Source of the DNA: Flavobacteriales bacterium
GTDB taxonomy: Bacteria > Bacteroidota > Bacteroidia > Flavobacteriales_D > Sanyastnellaceae
Assembly: GCA_022447625.1 (NCBI GenBank)
Contig: JAKVAX010000002.1
Location: 186,001 to 250,000 of the forward strand
Reading direction: 5' to 3'
DNA length: 64,000 nt
Made by a program: the position numbers and the translations under genes. Below are positions 27,030 through 35,924 of this stretch, piece by piece. How positions within the stretch are numbered: the first letter of the stretch is position 1; every line of letters begins with the position of its first letter. The notes beneath the pieces were generated by a model, which worked only from the letters and a program-made list of their open reading frames with translations, made no database searches and was not told where the DNA came from.

Positions 27030-27111
27030 GTATCGAAGATAAGGGAAGAAAGAGAATGAGAGGAAGTGTGAGAATTAGAGACCTGGGAGGATATTTGACC
27101 GTTAATCCTAT

Positions 27112-27513
27112 ATGAAGGCGTATTTCTTTTCTTCCTTTTTGGTTTTGTCCTCTCTTTTACCTGAATACTTATGTTCCCAGGAATTAAAACTGGATTCGGC
27201 GGTGGTACGGATTAATGCTCATTATTCCTCTCCAGATGCGGAGCCTCTGTGGATTTACAGAGCACGATTCCTGGGTGCGGAGGTAAGCGATAGTTCCTTA
27301 GCCCTGATCAATTAGGCTTTGTTGACCCCAATACCTAATGCAGATCAAATACTAGAAATGACTCGCTTTCGATCGGATATCTTCGGTTGGGTCGAGGGAC
27401 ATCTGGTACATTTCACTTGTACTGACGCTTATAATGCTCTTTGGATACAAGTAGCACGAACAGGGTGCATTTACGTCCTTAAAAAGGATGTTCCAGAAGA
27501 ACTGATAAGGTGA
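27112..27513 (+). pseudogene. Small secreted protein interrupted by one in-frame TAG
   Basis: ATG at 27112 starts a signal peptide (KAYFFSSFLVLSSLLPEYLC) and a short domain that runs to TAG at 27313-27315 after 67 codons. The same frame then continues for 65 more codons (from ALLTPIPNADQILEMTRF to KKDVPEELIR). Reading the stop as Gln (CAG) gives LALINQALLTPIPN, a smooth sequence, and a 133-residue product. I do not recognise the family. It is divergent from the ligase gene and convergent with the T9SS propeller gene, ending 4 bases from that gene's stop. Confidence 0.65.
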
Positions 27514-27517
27514 CACC

Positions 27518-28603
27518 CTATCTCACCACAAACCGCTCTGCCGAGGTCACACCATCAATAGTAGTCTCAAGAAGATAATTCCCCGTTGGAAGATCGAACC
27601 CAGCGAAAGAGACTTTGTGTTTGGCAGCAGGCATGGCTTCATCAAGGAGGATGGCAGCGACCTTTCCGTTCATGTCAATCACGTGAAGCTGGCAGTTTGC
27701 TGCTTTATCGAGTTCAAATTGAACGTATGAAGCTTCAGAGACCGGGTTCGGGTAAATCGTCAATTCGCGTGCAGCCTCTTCTTCTGAAATGCCCACAGGG
27801 TCACCGAAGTACAAGTAGGTGATGGTGTTATTGCCTGAGTTGGCAATAGCCAAAGTGTCAGTCTGCACAGCGTAACTGATGTCTGCAGGTTGTGAAAGTC
27901 CAGAGGTGGTTACGGTTTCTTGAACTGTAAAATCGCTTGCGAGCAGCGTGATACGTGTTGGAGACCAGCTTGAGATGTAGAAGTTTCCGTCTTCATCGTG
28001 ATCAACACCATCAATTTGATTGAGTCCGGTATCAGTGATTTCAGAGGTGCTGTAGTCAGCGAGATCAACGGTACGGACACCGCCACCTGACCAACATACG
28101 TATACCAATCGGTTGTTCGCTTCATCATAAGTGATGCCGTTAGGAGTGCAGCTCGTATTGGTAACCACTTCATTGATGACGAAGTTGCTATCGTCTGTAA
28201 CGTCAATCTCGTAGATAGAATTCGCACCGAAATCAGTCACCCAGATACGATTATTCGCAGGGTCTGAAGCCATTCCGTTGAGGAAGTCACTCCCTGAAAT
28301 GGTCGTCGACCCCAGTTCTGCTTCAGTGCTTAGGTCGTGCACCTTGATTGATTGCGTAAAGCCACCAGAAATGGTGTAGAGCTTATTGCCAACAACCTCC
28401 ATTCCATAGTCAGCGTCTTCGTCTCCGAAGAATGAGAGTTCATCAGAACCACTGGCCTGTTGAAGGATCGAACTTCCGTTGGAAATGATGTATCGATTTT
28501 GCGTTGGGTCGTATTCAACGGCTTCAGTTCCCGTGATATTCTGGGCGCTAGCGGCAGCAGAGATAAAAAGGAGTAAGAATGTACAAAGTTTCATGATTCG
28601 CAT
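27518..28603 (-). CDS. Secreted beta-propeller protein with T9SS type A sorting domain
   Basis: The ATG at 28603 (or 28594) gives about 361 residues; the frame is open to a TTG at 28618. After a signal peptide ending in AAASAQ, residues about 22-275 are a six-bladed SMP-30/NHL or YncE-like propeller with recurring blade motifs (LNGMASDPANNRIWVTDFG, NGITYDEANNRLVYVCW, IDGVDHDEDGNFYISSWS). The last 75 residues are a T9SS type A sorting domain (LTIYPNPVSEASYVQF, then GNYLLETTIDGVTSAERFVV). No catalytic residues are obvious, so binding or a scaffold role is likely. Confidence 0.82.
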   Translation of the reverse strand: MRIMKLCTFLLLFISAAASAQNITGTEAVEYDPTQNRYIISNGSSILQQASGSDELSFFGDEDADYGMEVVGNKLYTISGGFTQSIKVHDLSTEAELGSTTISGSDFLNGMASDPANNRIWVTDFGANSIYEIDVTDDSNFVINEVVTNTSCTPNGITYDEANNRLVYVCWSGGGVRTVDLADYSTSEITDTGLNQIDGVDHDEDGNFYISSWSPTRITLLASDFTVQETVTTSGLSQPADISYAVQTDTLAIANSGNNTITYLYFGDPVGISEEEAARELTIYPNPVSEASYVQFELDKAANCQLHVIDMNGKVAAILLDEAMPAAKHKVSFAGFDLPTGNYLLETTIDGVTSAERFVVR

Positions 28604-28682
28604 GGTGTTGGGCCGCAAGGTATCTTTTTAGTTCTGCCTGAACAGCGGAAGGAGGGTTAAAATGGGAGGAAGGATTGGAATC

Positions 28683-28708
28683 AAAAAGGACACCGAACGG
28701 TGCCCTTT
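28683..28708 (-). terminator. Terminator of the hybrid histidine kinase gene
   Basis: An 11-bp, nearly perfect stem (AAAGGACACCG with CGGTGCCCTTT) four bases beyond the stop, ending on the minus strand in Ts. Confidence 0.85.
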
Positions 28709-28711
28709 GAA

Positions 28712-31700
28712 TTAGCTTTTACTTTGCGCTAGTGCTTGAAGTAACTCTTGTGGTCGGAAAGGTTTCGTGACGAAGTTGTCCATTCCGGCGGCCATTACTT
28801 TTTCGCGTGATTGGGTGAGCGCGGAGGCGGTCAAAGCGATGATTGGGGTGTATGCGCCGCTTAATCGCTCTCGATTTCGGATCGTTTGGGTGGCGGTGAG
28901 ACCGTCCATGATTGGCATTTGAAGGTCCATAAGGATCACGTCGAATTGTTGCTCCATGTGGAGATCCAGGGCCTCTTGACCGTTTCGCGCGATGGTGAAC
29001 TCTACTTCCCACAACTTCAAGAAGCTACTGGCTACCATGATATTCATCTCGTTGTCTTCCGCAACCAGTACTTTGAGTCCTTGAAGAATATCTTTGGCGT
29101 TTCCGTTTGGTCCTGTTTCGAAGATTTTTCCATCTTGAATATCCATCCAAAGTTCGAAGTAGAAGGTAGTTCCTACCCCCGGAGTACTTTTGAGTTGGAT
29201 TTGGCTACCCATGATTTCAAGGAGGCTCTTAACAATGGTTAATCCGAGACCGGTTCCACCAAATTCGCGGGTGGTAGAAGAATTCGCTTGCGTAAACGAC
29301 TTGAAGATGTCTTGCTGTTGCTTAAGTGGGATTCCGATTCCGGTATCCTTCACTGAAACTCGAATGTGCGCTTTATCATCTTCTCTAGACAGGAATTCGA
29401 GATGACAGTCAACAGAACCTTTATTCGTAAACTTGATAGCGTTGCTCATGAGGTTAACCATGATTTGGCTCAATCTCGTCGAGTCACCAATCACGAGCTG
29501 AGGAATTCGTTCATCGATGTGGTAGTTCAGACCAATGTCTTTTTGACGGGCGCGTGTGTCCATTCCTGTATGGAGATTTCGCATGAACTGACGTAGTCCG
29601 AATACACGGCGTTCCAACTCCAATTTCCCAGATTCAATCTTGTTGAAGTCGAGAATGTCATTCAAGATTTCAAGAAGGTTGTTCGCTGAGAAACGCAACG
29701 ACTCCATTTTGTGTCGTTGATCTTTGCTAAGTTCTTCTTCGAGCATCAAATGAGCGATACCGATTACTGCATTCATCGGCGTTCTAATCTCGTGTGACAT
29801 GGTGCTTAGGAACTCACTTTTGGCGTGTGCTGAAGCCAATGCCTGTTCTTTTGCGTTTTCCAGTTCTGATGTGCGGTCAGCGACCATCATTTGCAGCAGC
29901 AATTCCTTTTCTCGTGCTCTTCGTTTGTCAAAGCGCACTAAGTAAGTAAACAGAGCCAAGGTCAATAGAATGCAGATTTCGATGCAGACAGCGGTTTTAT
30001 ACCAAACGGTTTCGCTAGTGATAGAGACAAAACATGACTCAGACCATAGGTAGTTTCCGTTTTTACGTGCTTGAATTTCGTATTCATGAGGCCCCTCGGT
30101 CAAGTTGTTCAAAAGGAAACCAAATCCAAGATCTGGAGTTTTCCACTCTTTAGACCCCGCTGTTTTCCAACGATAACTGACCTGATCAGCGGGGAACTCA
30201 GAGGTGGTAAAGTCAACCCGAATAAGATCATCGTTGTATACCCTTATTGTTGGTGTAATTGGAGCTGGAGCTCCATTGATAGACAGGCCTGTGAGCACCG
30301 GGGTGCTTGTTTTTTGCGGATCCGAGTCCTCTGTGAGGTGGGCTAACCCATTAGCGGTACCGATCCAAAGTTCATTTCCAAGTGCTTCCAGCACACGGTA
30401 ACTCAACGTTTTTGTAGGAAGCCCTTGGCGCGAATCAAAGATGTTATATCCATTTGTATCGTAGCGTACCAAGCCAGCGCTCAATCCGAACCAAACGGCT
30501 TCATTTGTAGCAGAGATAGCCTTTATATCCTCGTTGGCCAAAAGACCAAGGTCTACTTTTGTAAAGGTTTTCCCATCGAAGGTGTAAACACCAAAATCAG
30601 TGGCTAAATATAGAAGCGAATCTGTAAAAGCTAGATCGTTCGCACCAAGGTTATTGTTGTAATCGAAGCTCATTCCATCCGCGAGGTTGACGAAGCGATT
30701 CAAATCTGGTTTAAATTGATATAAGAAACTGGCATCACCTTCCCCACAAGCGTAAATTTCACCGTGTTTGCTTTGTCTAATTGAGGTGATAGAGCTTACG
30801 ATACCTTTTTCTGCGTTATACACAGAGAGTTCACCCGCTGGGCTTTCTCGAATGATTTCTTCACGATGGCGTTGAGAGTACCAGACATTTTTCTCTTTAT
30901 CTAGGATCATGAAGAATACTCCCCCACCTTTTTTCGACCAATCATGGGTAAGGTTGGCATCTTGTCCATTGAGGTCATAGATATAACCTGAGGCGTCGGT
31001 AAAGCGAAGTGTTTCACCAATGGCTACTACTTGAAGAATGACGTCGTCATGGTAATAAATAACTTCACCTGAATTCAGGCCATTGAAGCGAATCAGTTTG
31101 TTTTCATGAGCGATGATATTGCCCCCAGGATGGAAAGCTATATCTTGTGTATATCCAGGGTTTAACTCGTTTACAACCGTATGGAACGTTTCTTTTTCAC
31201 AGAAAATCATACCGTTATCAGAGCTAATCCAAAGATTTTCGCCATCCCGATAAATATGATTGATTGAACCAACGCCGCCATTGTTTACGGACACTGTTGC
31301 TAGGGTTCCTTGCCTATCAAGCCTATAGATTCCGTTTCGCCAAGTTGCGATTAAGATTTCGTTGGGATTACTTGTCTCAATCCAGCTGATATTTTTGACT
31401 GCTGGATTCAAATCCATTGTTTTATGTGCCGGGTCGAAGTAAACAAGACCATCATCTGTTCCTAGCAATATATACTGGCTGTCAAAGCGAGCAGCAGCAT
31501 TTATCCGAGTCAGTTTGTAGTCGAGCTTGAGCGGAATGAAATCGTCGTTTCTTTCGTCATATCTAAAGATGTGACCTGCATGGGTGAACGCGTAAAGGTG
31601 ACCGTTCATTTCAGCGAAACTTACGGCACGTTGGAAACAGTCTGGAGCATTCGTCTTGCCGAAATAATACCCCCGCCAAGACCCATTGGATATGCGACTG

Positions 31701-32134
31701 ACTCCAAAGTCATCTCCGATCCAAATATCACCACTGCTGGATTCGTACATCCCTTTTGGGTAAGCAGAAGCACCATCATGGAATTGAGAGATTCCGCTCA
31801 TCAATTTTGTGATAGACACCTCGGTTTGGGTGTAGTCTGCTTTGAAAACCCCAGCATCACATGAGATATAAATTTGGCCTGAAGAGGCTTGGTGAATCCA
31901 TTTGAGATAGTTTGTTTCGAACTCCTCAGCGAAATTAACGAATGAGGTGCCGTTGAATCGTGTCAGACCACCATCAGTGGCTGCCCAAACAAATCCTAGG
32001 GAATCAACTACTATGCACTTAACTAACTCATTTTCGAGCCCGTCTTTATTATTCAAGACGTGTGCGGCGTACTGAGCGTTTGTTTGAAGGGAGGTGCTCA
32101 GCAATGTTAGAAGTATTAGGAGGGAATGCTTCAT
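28712..32134 (-). CDS. Hybrid two-component sensor kinase with periplasmic propeller
   Basis: An 1140-residue inner-membrane regulator. Signal peptide to about 20; two-component-regulator propeller repeats over about 21-640 (GLVYFDPAHKTMDL, LWIGTANGLAHL type blades); a Y_Y_Y domain (about 650-720) ending before one membrane helix (CIEICILLTLALFTYLV); a coiled linker; a HisKA domain with the phospho-accepting His in MSHEIRTPMNAVIG; an HATPase domain with N box (NLMSNAIKFTN), G1 (DTGIGIP), F box and G2 (GGTGLGLTIV); and a receiver domain with the acidic pair in AEDNE, the Asp in ILMDLQMPIMDG and the Lys in KPF. Unlike the usual SusR-type hybrids it has no AraC-type DNA-binding domain, so it needs a separate output partner. 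The upstream T9SS protease is on the same strand. Confidence 0.9.
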   Translation of the reverse strand: MKHSLLILLTLLSTSLQTNAQYAAHVLNNKDGLENELVKCIVVDSLGFVWAATDGGLTRFNGTSFVNFAEEFETNYLKWIHQASSGQIYISCDAGVFKADYTQTEVSITKLMSGISQFHDGASAYPKGMYESSSGDIWIGDDFGVSRISNGSWRGYYFGKTNAPDCFQRAVSFAEMNGHLYAFTHAGHIFRYDERNDDFIPLKLDYKLTRINAAARFDSQYILLGTDDGLVYFDPAHKTMDLNPAVKNISWIETSNPNEILIATWRNGIYRLDRQGTLATVSVNNGGVGSINHIYRDGENLWISSDNGMIFCEKETFHTVVNELNPGYTQDIAFHPGGNIIAHENKLIRFNGLNSGEVIYYHDDVILQVVAIGETLRFTDASGYIYDLNGQDANLTHDWSKKGGGVFFMILDKEKNVWYSQRHREEIIRESPAGELSVYNAEKGIVSSITSIRQSKHGEIYACGEGDASFLYQFKPDLNRFVNLADGMSFDYNNNLGANDLAFTDSLLYLATDFGVYTFDGKTFTKVDLGLLANEDIKAISATNEAVWFGLSAGLVRYDTNGYNIFDSRQGLPTKTLSYRVLEALGNELWIGTANGLAHLTEDSDPQKTSTPVLTGLSINGAPAPITPTIRVYNDDLIRVDFTTSEFPADQVSYRWKTAGSKEWKTPDLGFGFLLNNLTEGPHEYEIQARKNGNYLWSESCFVSITSETVWYKTAVCIEICILLTLALFTYLVRFDKRRAREKELLLQMMVADRTSELENAKEQALASAHAKSEFLSTMSHEIRTPMNAVIGIAHLMLEEELSKDQRHKMESLRFSANNLLEILNDILDFNKIESGKLELERRVFGLRQFMRNLHTGMDTRARQKDIGLNYHIDERIPQLVIGDSTRLSQIMVNLMSNAIKFTNKGSVDCHLEFLSREDDKAHIRVSVKDTGIGIPLKQQQDIFKSFTQANSSTTREFGGTGLGLTIVKSLLEIMGSQIQLKSTPGVGTTFYFELWMDIQDGKIFETGPNGNAKDILQGLKVLVAEDNEMNIMVASSFLKLWEVEFTIARNGQEALDLHMEQQFDVILMDLQMPIMDGLTATQTIRNRERLSGAYTPIIALTASALTQSREKVMAAGMDNFVTKPFRPQELLQALAQSKS

Positions 32135-32211
32135 GCTCCGAAACTACACAAGACTGTCTACAGATGAAATAAGATAGCAGCGGAACTTTCTGTAGGACGT
32201 TCCCGACAAAG

Positions 32212-32239
32212 AAAAAGCAGACCCTGGGGCCTGCTTTTT
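32212..32239 (-). terminator. Terminator of the M43 protease gene
   Basis: AAAAAGCAG and CTGCTTTTT form a 9-bp stem around a 10-base loop, 28 bases beyond the stop, with A/T tracts at both ends. Confidence 0.75.
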
Positions 32240-32266
32240 CTCTTTAGGTTTAACGTTGCTTCCTCT

Positions 32267-34651
32267 CTATCGGAAGATGACAAATCGTTTCGTTGATTTA
32301 CCGTCTGCCGCTACTAGATGAAGTAGGTAGGTTCCGGAATCAAGATCCGTTGTGTTCAGTTTGACAAGTTGTTGTCCTGCTGTACGTTCGAAGATTGTAT
32401 TGCGAACTATTCGTCCTTGCATATCAGTAATCATCAATGTGAACTCTGCATCGGTAGTTAAGTCGAAGCTTACGTTCAAGGCCTGATCTGTTGGGTTAGG
32501 GTAGAGATTTAGGTTCGTGAATAGATCTGGAGTAACAGTCAGCGCTGGCTGAATATCAACAGGCAGATCAACAATCTCTTGACCATCAATTCTTCCACCG
32601 TTGAGACATCCTGTGATGTTCACATCGTCAATGTAAATCCAGTCTGAGTTTCCAGAAGCGTCACAACGGAAACGCAGGCGTGTGTTCGACGAGAATGGCC
32701 CGTTGATCACCACTTGATCTCCATAGAATCCATTGTTTGAGAAGCTTGTGCCTTGTGCATACGATGCTACTGTTGAGTAACTCGAACCGCCATTTGTAGA
32801 GATTTGGAGCCAGAAGTCTTCGTTCGTTTCCATGCTGCGAGCGTAGAATACGAAGTCAACTGTGAGTTCGTCGTAAGCGCTGAGGTTCAAGTTGTCTGTA
32901 GTCATGACAGAAGTGCTGGTGTTGTCGCGTAAGCGAACACAGTAATTTCCGCTGAACGCGTATGCAGCGTCTCTGCTGCTACGACGACAATCAGATCCGC
33001 CGTCGTTCCAGATACCCCAACCGCTTTCGAAGTTGTGGTTGTTTACTGTGACGTAGCTACATCCACCAGTATCACACGGTGCACATGAACCACCACAGTC
33101 AACACCCGTTTCGTCACCATTTTGGATTCCGTCATCACATGTTGGACAAGCATCACAAGAGCCACCGCAGTCTACGCCAGTTTCGTCACCGTTTTGTACT
33201 CCATCATCACATGTTGGGCAGTCAGGACAATTGCTTCCTCCACAATCGACACCTGTTTCATCTCCGTTCTGGATTCCATCATCACACGTTGGCGTTGGTC
33301 CACCACCAGAAGAATCAACACAGAAGTTCGTGGTTTCAGATCCTCCGAAAGACCCACCACTTGCTAGGGTGTTTCCTCCTTCGTCAGTTACTGAGTAAGA
33401 TCCATTTCCGTAGCTACAGCAGATTCCATCTCCATAGCTGTCGTTGATTGTGAAATCATAACAACCATCAGGAAGACATTCTGTAATTGTAACTGTAGAA
33501 CCATCTGGTTGGCTGGCGTATGTGCCGCCTGAAGCGACTACCGAACCTCCACTTGAGATAGTCCATGAAGTTTCTTCTGGGTAGTTGTCTAGGGTAATTG
33601 ATACTGTTACTTCAGTTCCGTTACAAACACATTCAGGACAATTGCTACCACCACAATCTACGCCTGTTTCGTCTCCGTTTTGGATACCGTCATCACAAGT
33701 TGGAGGTGTTGCTTGTCCGCAGGCTTGAGAAGCGAGTAGGCTGGCACGGTAACCTCCGCTTTCGAATAGTGCGCGCATGCGGTTCTTCTGTCCTTCGGTG
33801 AAGAGGTTCATGCAGGCGTCGTCTGAGTAGTCCATGTAGTTCTGAACCATGTCAGTAGACGAACAAGAAACATGTCCGACCGCACATCCGTAGTTTGCTG
33901 CGTCAGAAGTTGGAGTATCAGAAACGAAGTCATCAACATTACAGTTTCCATCACCCCAGATGTGGCGGAGGTTCAACCAGTGTCCTACTTCGTGTGTAGC
34001 TGTACGGCCCAAATCAAAAGGAGCCGTAGCTGTTCCAATCGTACCGAAGTACTGGTAATCCATCACCACCCCGTCAGTAGCTGCGCTACCACCAGGGAAC
34101 TGCGCGTATCCGAGGATACCGCCGCTGATATCACATACCCACATGTTCAGGTATTGATCAGCTGGCCAAGCATCCTTTCCACCGTTCGCGGTGAACTTCA
34201 TTTGGTCGTTCGTACCAAAGGCAGTGACAGAAGTAGATGTGCGTGTGATACCATTGGTTGGGTTACCGTTGGGATCAGTTGACGCCATACAGAATTCAAT
34301 CTCTGTATCTGAAGCTTGTGACCAGGTGTTGTCTGCATCATTGTTTGTACGACGGAAGTCATCGTTCAATACTGTGATTTGAGACATGATTTGGGCATCG
34401 GAAATGTTTTCTGTGCTGTTGTTATATATAACGTGTACAACAACGGGGATGGTTACTACGCCATTCACGGCGCGTGTGCCCGCCTCATCGAGCTCTTCAA
34501 GGTGGCGTTCTATCGCCTCCATTTTAGCTTCTCGTTTAGGGTCTTCTTGGATTTGGCTCTCGAGGTATTCCATCGAGCCGCAATTTCTCTGCGCGTGCAG
34601 AGCGCCCACTGCCAGAACGGCAAGCAGGAGCGCAAGCATTTTTGCTCTCAT
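32267..34651 (-). CDS. Secreted M43 (pappalysin-like) metalloprotease with T9SS type A sorting domain
   Basis: A 794-residue exported zinc protease. Signal peptide ending in VGALHAQ (about 20); a pro-segment; the M43 catalytic domain with the extended zinc motif HEVGHWLNLRHIWG (HExxHxxGxxH) at about 220 and the downstream Met-turn MVQNYMDYSDDACMN. Then four Cys-rich repeats of the CDDGIQNGDETGVDCGGS type (one before and three after a NDSYGDGICC module); a MAM/jelly-roll-like domain (SGWGIWNDGGSDCRRS, about 560-690); and a T9SS type A end (NLNLYPNPTDQALNVSF to KRFVIFR). It should cleave peptides outside the cell. The Cys repeats may be linkers or calcium sites. Confidence 0.9.
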   Translation of the reverse strand: MRAKMLALLLAVLAVGALHAQRNCGSMEYLESQIQEDPKREAKMEAIERHLEELDEAGTRAVNGVVTIPVVVHVIYNNSTENISDAQIMSQITVLNDDFRRTNNDADNTWSQASDTEIEFCMASTDPNGNPTNGITRTSTSVTAFGTNDQMKFTANGGKDAWPADQYLNMWVCDISGGILGYAQFPGGSAATDGVVMDYQYFGTIGTATAPFDLGRTATHEVGHWLNLRHIWGDGNCNVDDFVSDTPTSDAANYGCAVGHVSCSSTDMVQNYMDYSDDACMNLFTEGQKNRMRALFESGGYRASLLASQACGQATPPTCDDGIQNGDETGVDCGGSNCPECVCNGTEVTVSITLDNYPEETSWTISSGGSVVASGGTYASQPDGSTVTITECLPDGCYDFTINDSYGDGICCSYGNGSYSVTDEGGNTLASGGSFGGSETTNFCVDSSGGGPTPTCDDGIQNGDETGVDCGGSNCPDCPTCDDGVQNGDETGVDCGGSCDACPTCDDGIQNGDETGVDCGGSCAPCDTGGCSYVTVNNHNFESGWGIWNDGGSDCRRSSRDAAYAFSGNYCVRLRDNTSTSVMTTDNLNLSAYDELTVDFVFYARSMETNEDFWLQISTNGGSSYSTVASYAQGTSFSNNGFYGDQVVINGPFSSNTRLRFRCDASGNSDWIYIDDVNITGCLNGGRIDGQEIVDLPVDIQPALTVTPDLFTNLNLYPNPTDQALNVSFDLTTDAEFTLMITDMQGRIVRNTIFERTAGQQLVKLNTTDLDSGTYLLHLVAADGKSTKRFVIFR

Positions 34652-34735
34652 AATCTGTTTTTAGAAAGTTTTACTTAGGGTTTGTTCTCAACAACGGTCA
34701 TGAAGCTAGGGTTTTTCAAACGGGAATACAAGAAT

Positions 34736-34822
34736 TGACACGCTTGTGTCACAAACTTTACTGTATGCAAAACATAGTATTACAAGCATACAAGTAGCGT
34801 GTAACATGCACACTATGTTTTG
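34736..34822. other. Nested inverted repeats in the 308-base gap, candidate structured RNA or operator cluster
   Basis: Three inverted repeats lie within 87 bases: TGACAC-GCTT-GTGTCA at 34736-34751; TGTATGC at 34762-34768 with GCATACA at 34786-34792; and CAAAACATAGT at 34768-34778 with ACTATGTTTTG at 34812-34822 (11 bp, perfect). The second and third overlap, so in RNA they would be either mutually exclusive or form a pseudoknot. The gap carries the promoter side of the M43 protease and the 3' side of ftsX, both on the minus strand. No coding frame or other signal is seen in the rest of 34652-34959. Confidence 0.45.
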
Positions 34823-34959
34823 TTTAGCTGGTGAATCAGGAGAGCTGTTGAAGGCGCAGACATTCCAAAGATGGGAATGGAAAACACGAGAATCGTTCCT
34901 TGATGGAATACAATAATTTAGTCTTCTGTGAATTAGGGGAGAAGATGGACCCGCCTGGC

Positions 34960-35832
34960 TCAGTAAAGCTGATCTTGTTTCAAGCGGATGTATTTATTCA
35001 CCGCGAAGTAGGTTGAGATCCAGGCAATGAGAATCCCCAAGGCAACCACGATTCCGAAAAGCTGCGCAAAAGTCATGATCTCCAAAGAGTCAAGCAACTC
35101 GCTGTTCATTCGACGGAAGAGGGCCAGCAAAGAAACGATCATTCCAAAGGCCAATAGGCCGCTTAGAATGCCGAACCAAATACCTTTCAGCATAAAGGGT
35201 CTACGGATGAAGCCACGCGTAGCGCCTACAAGTTGCATACTCTTAATGATGAATCTTCGAGAGAAGATAGACAGGCGAATCGTATTATTAATCAATGCGA
35301 TGGCGATCAAGAGTAACAAAGACGCCAAGATGATCAACGGCAGACTCAATTTGCGGATGTTCTCTTCAAGTCTTCCAAGGAGCACCTTCTGATATTCCAC
35401 TTCGGTGACTCCGTCTATCGACGAAATACGGGATGAGATCCACTCGAGGCTATCTAGCGAAGCATAGGCAGGGTCTAACTGCATATCAATACTCGGGGGA
35501 ACCGGGAGGTAACCAAGGAAGTCAACGAACTCTTCCCCGAGTTCGTCTTCCATTTCTTCGCTGGCTTGTTGAGCGGTGATGTATTTCGTTTCACGACTAT
35601 AGGCTTCAGCCTCCAGTTCTTTCTTGATACGTGAAATGCTCGCTTCGTCAAGCTCCTTGTCGAGGAATACTTGCACCATCACTTGTTCCCGAAGTTGTTG
35701 CTGCCATTGTTTACCAAAGAGGAACAACAAACTCAGTAAGCCCAACATAGTCAAGGTCAACGTCATTCCCACGATAGTGGAAAGCGAAGTACTCCAATTG
35801 GAGCGAGTGGTCTTAAAAGGCGAGCGCGACAT
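34960..35832 (-). CDS. ftsX: Cell division protein FtsX
   Basis: A 290-residue inner-membrane permease-like subunit that works with the ATPase FtsE and, in other bacteria, controls EnvC-type amidase activators at the septum. The N-terminal membrane segment (MTLTLTMLGLLSLLFLFG) is followed by the periplasmic FtsX extracellular domain (MVQVFLDKELDEASI, YLPVPPSIDMQLD) and three more membrane helices with the conserved MQLVGATRGFIRRPFMLKG coupling segment. FtsE is not adjacent. An EnvC-like gene lies about 18 kb away at 53684-54919. Confidence 0.92.
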   Translation of the reverse strand: MSRSPFKTTRSNWSTSLSTIVGMTLTLTMLGLLSLLFLFGKQWQQQLREQVMVQVFLDKELDEASISRIKKELEAEAYSRETKYITAQQASEEMEDELGEEFVDFLGYLPVPPSIDMQLDPAYASLDSLEWISSRISSIDGVTEVEYQKVLLGRLEENIRKLSLPLIILASLLLLIAIALINNTIRLSIFSRRFIIKSMQLVGATRGFIRRPFMLKGIWFGILSGLLAFGMIVSLLALFRRMNSELLDSLEIMTFAQLFGIVVALGILIAWISTYFAVNKYIRLKQDQLY

Positions 35833-35924
35833 ACTGCTGAATTCAGATTCAATATTCCTTAATCCAGCAATAAAACGCTAGTAGGTGCCCATGAAGTATT
35901 CAACGATAGAACATGAACAACCTG

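Noticed and set aside
21054-27315. Genome-wide recoding of TAG as a sense codon
   Set aside because: TAG is a plain terminator for the 15946-17697 gene and others, one of the interrupting codons is TAA, and no suppressor tRNA is visible; local lesions or assembly errors are simpler.
33060-33290. CRISPR-like array in the M43 gene
   Set aside because: The repeats are in-frame codon repeats of the CDDGIQNGDETGVDCGGS peptide, without spacers of equal length.
33079-33447. Open plus-strand frame of 122 codons inside the M43 protease gene
   Set aside because: It is antisense to the Cys-rich repeats, His/Arg-rich as expected from reversed Asp/Gly codons, and has no start signal.
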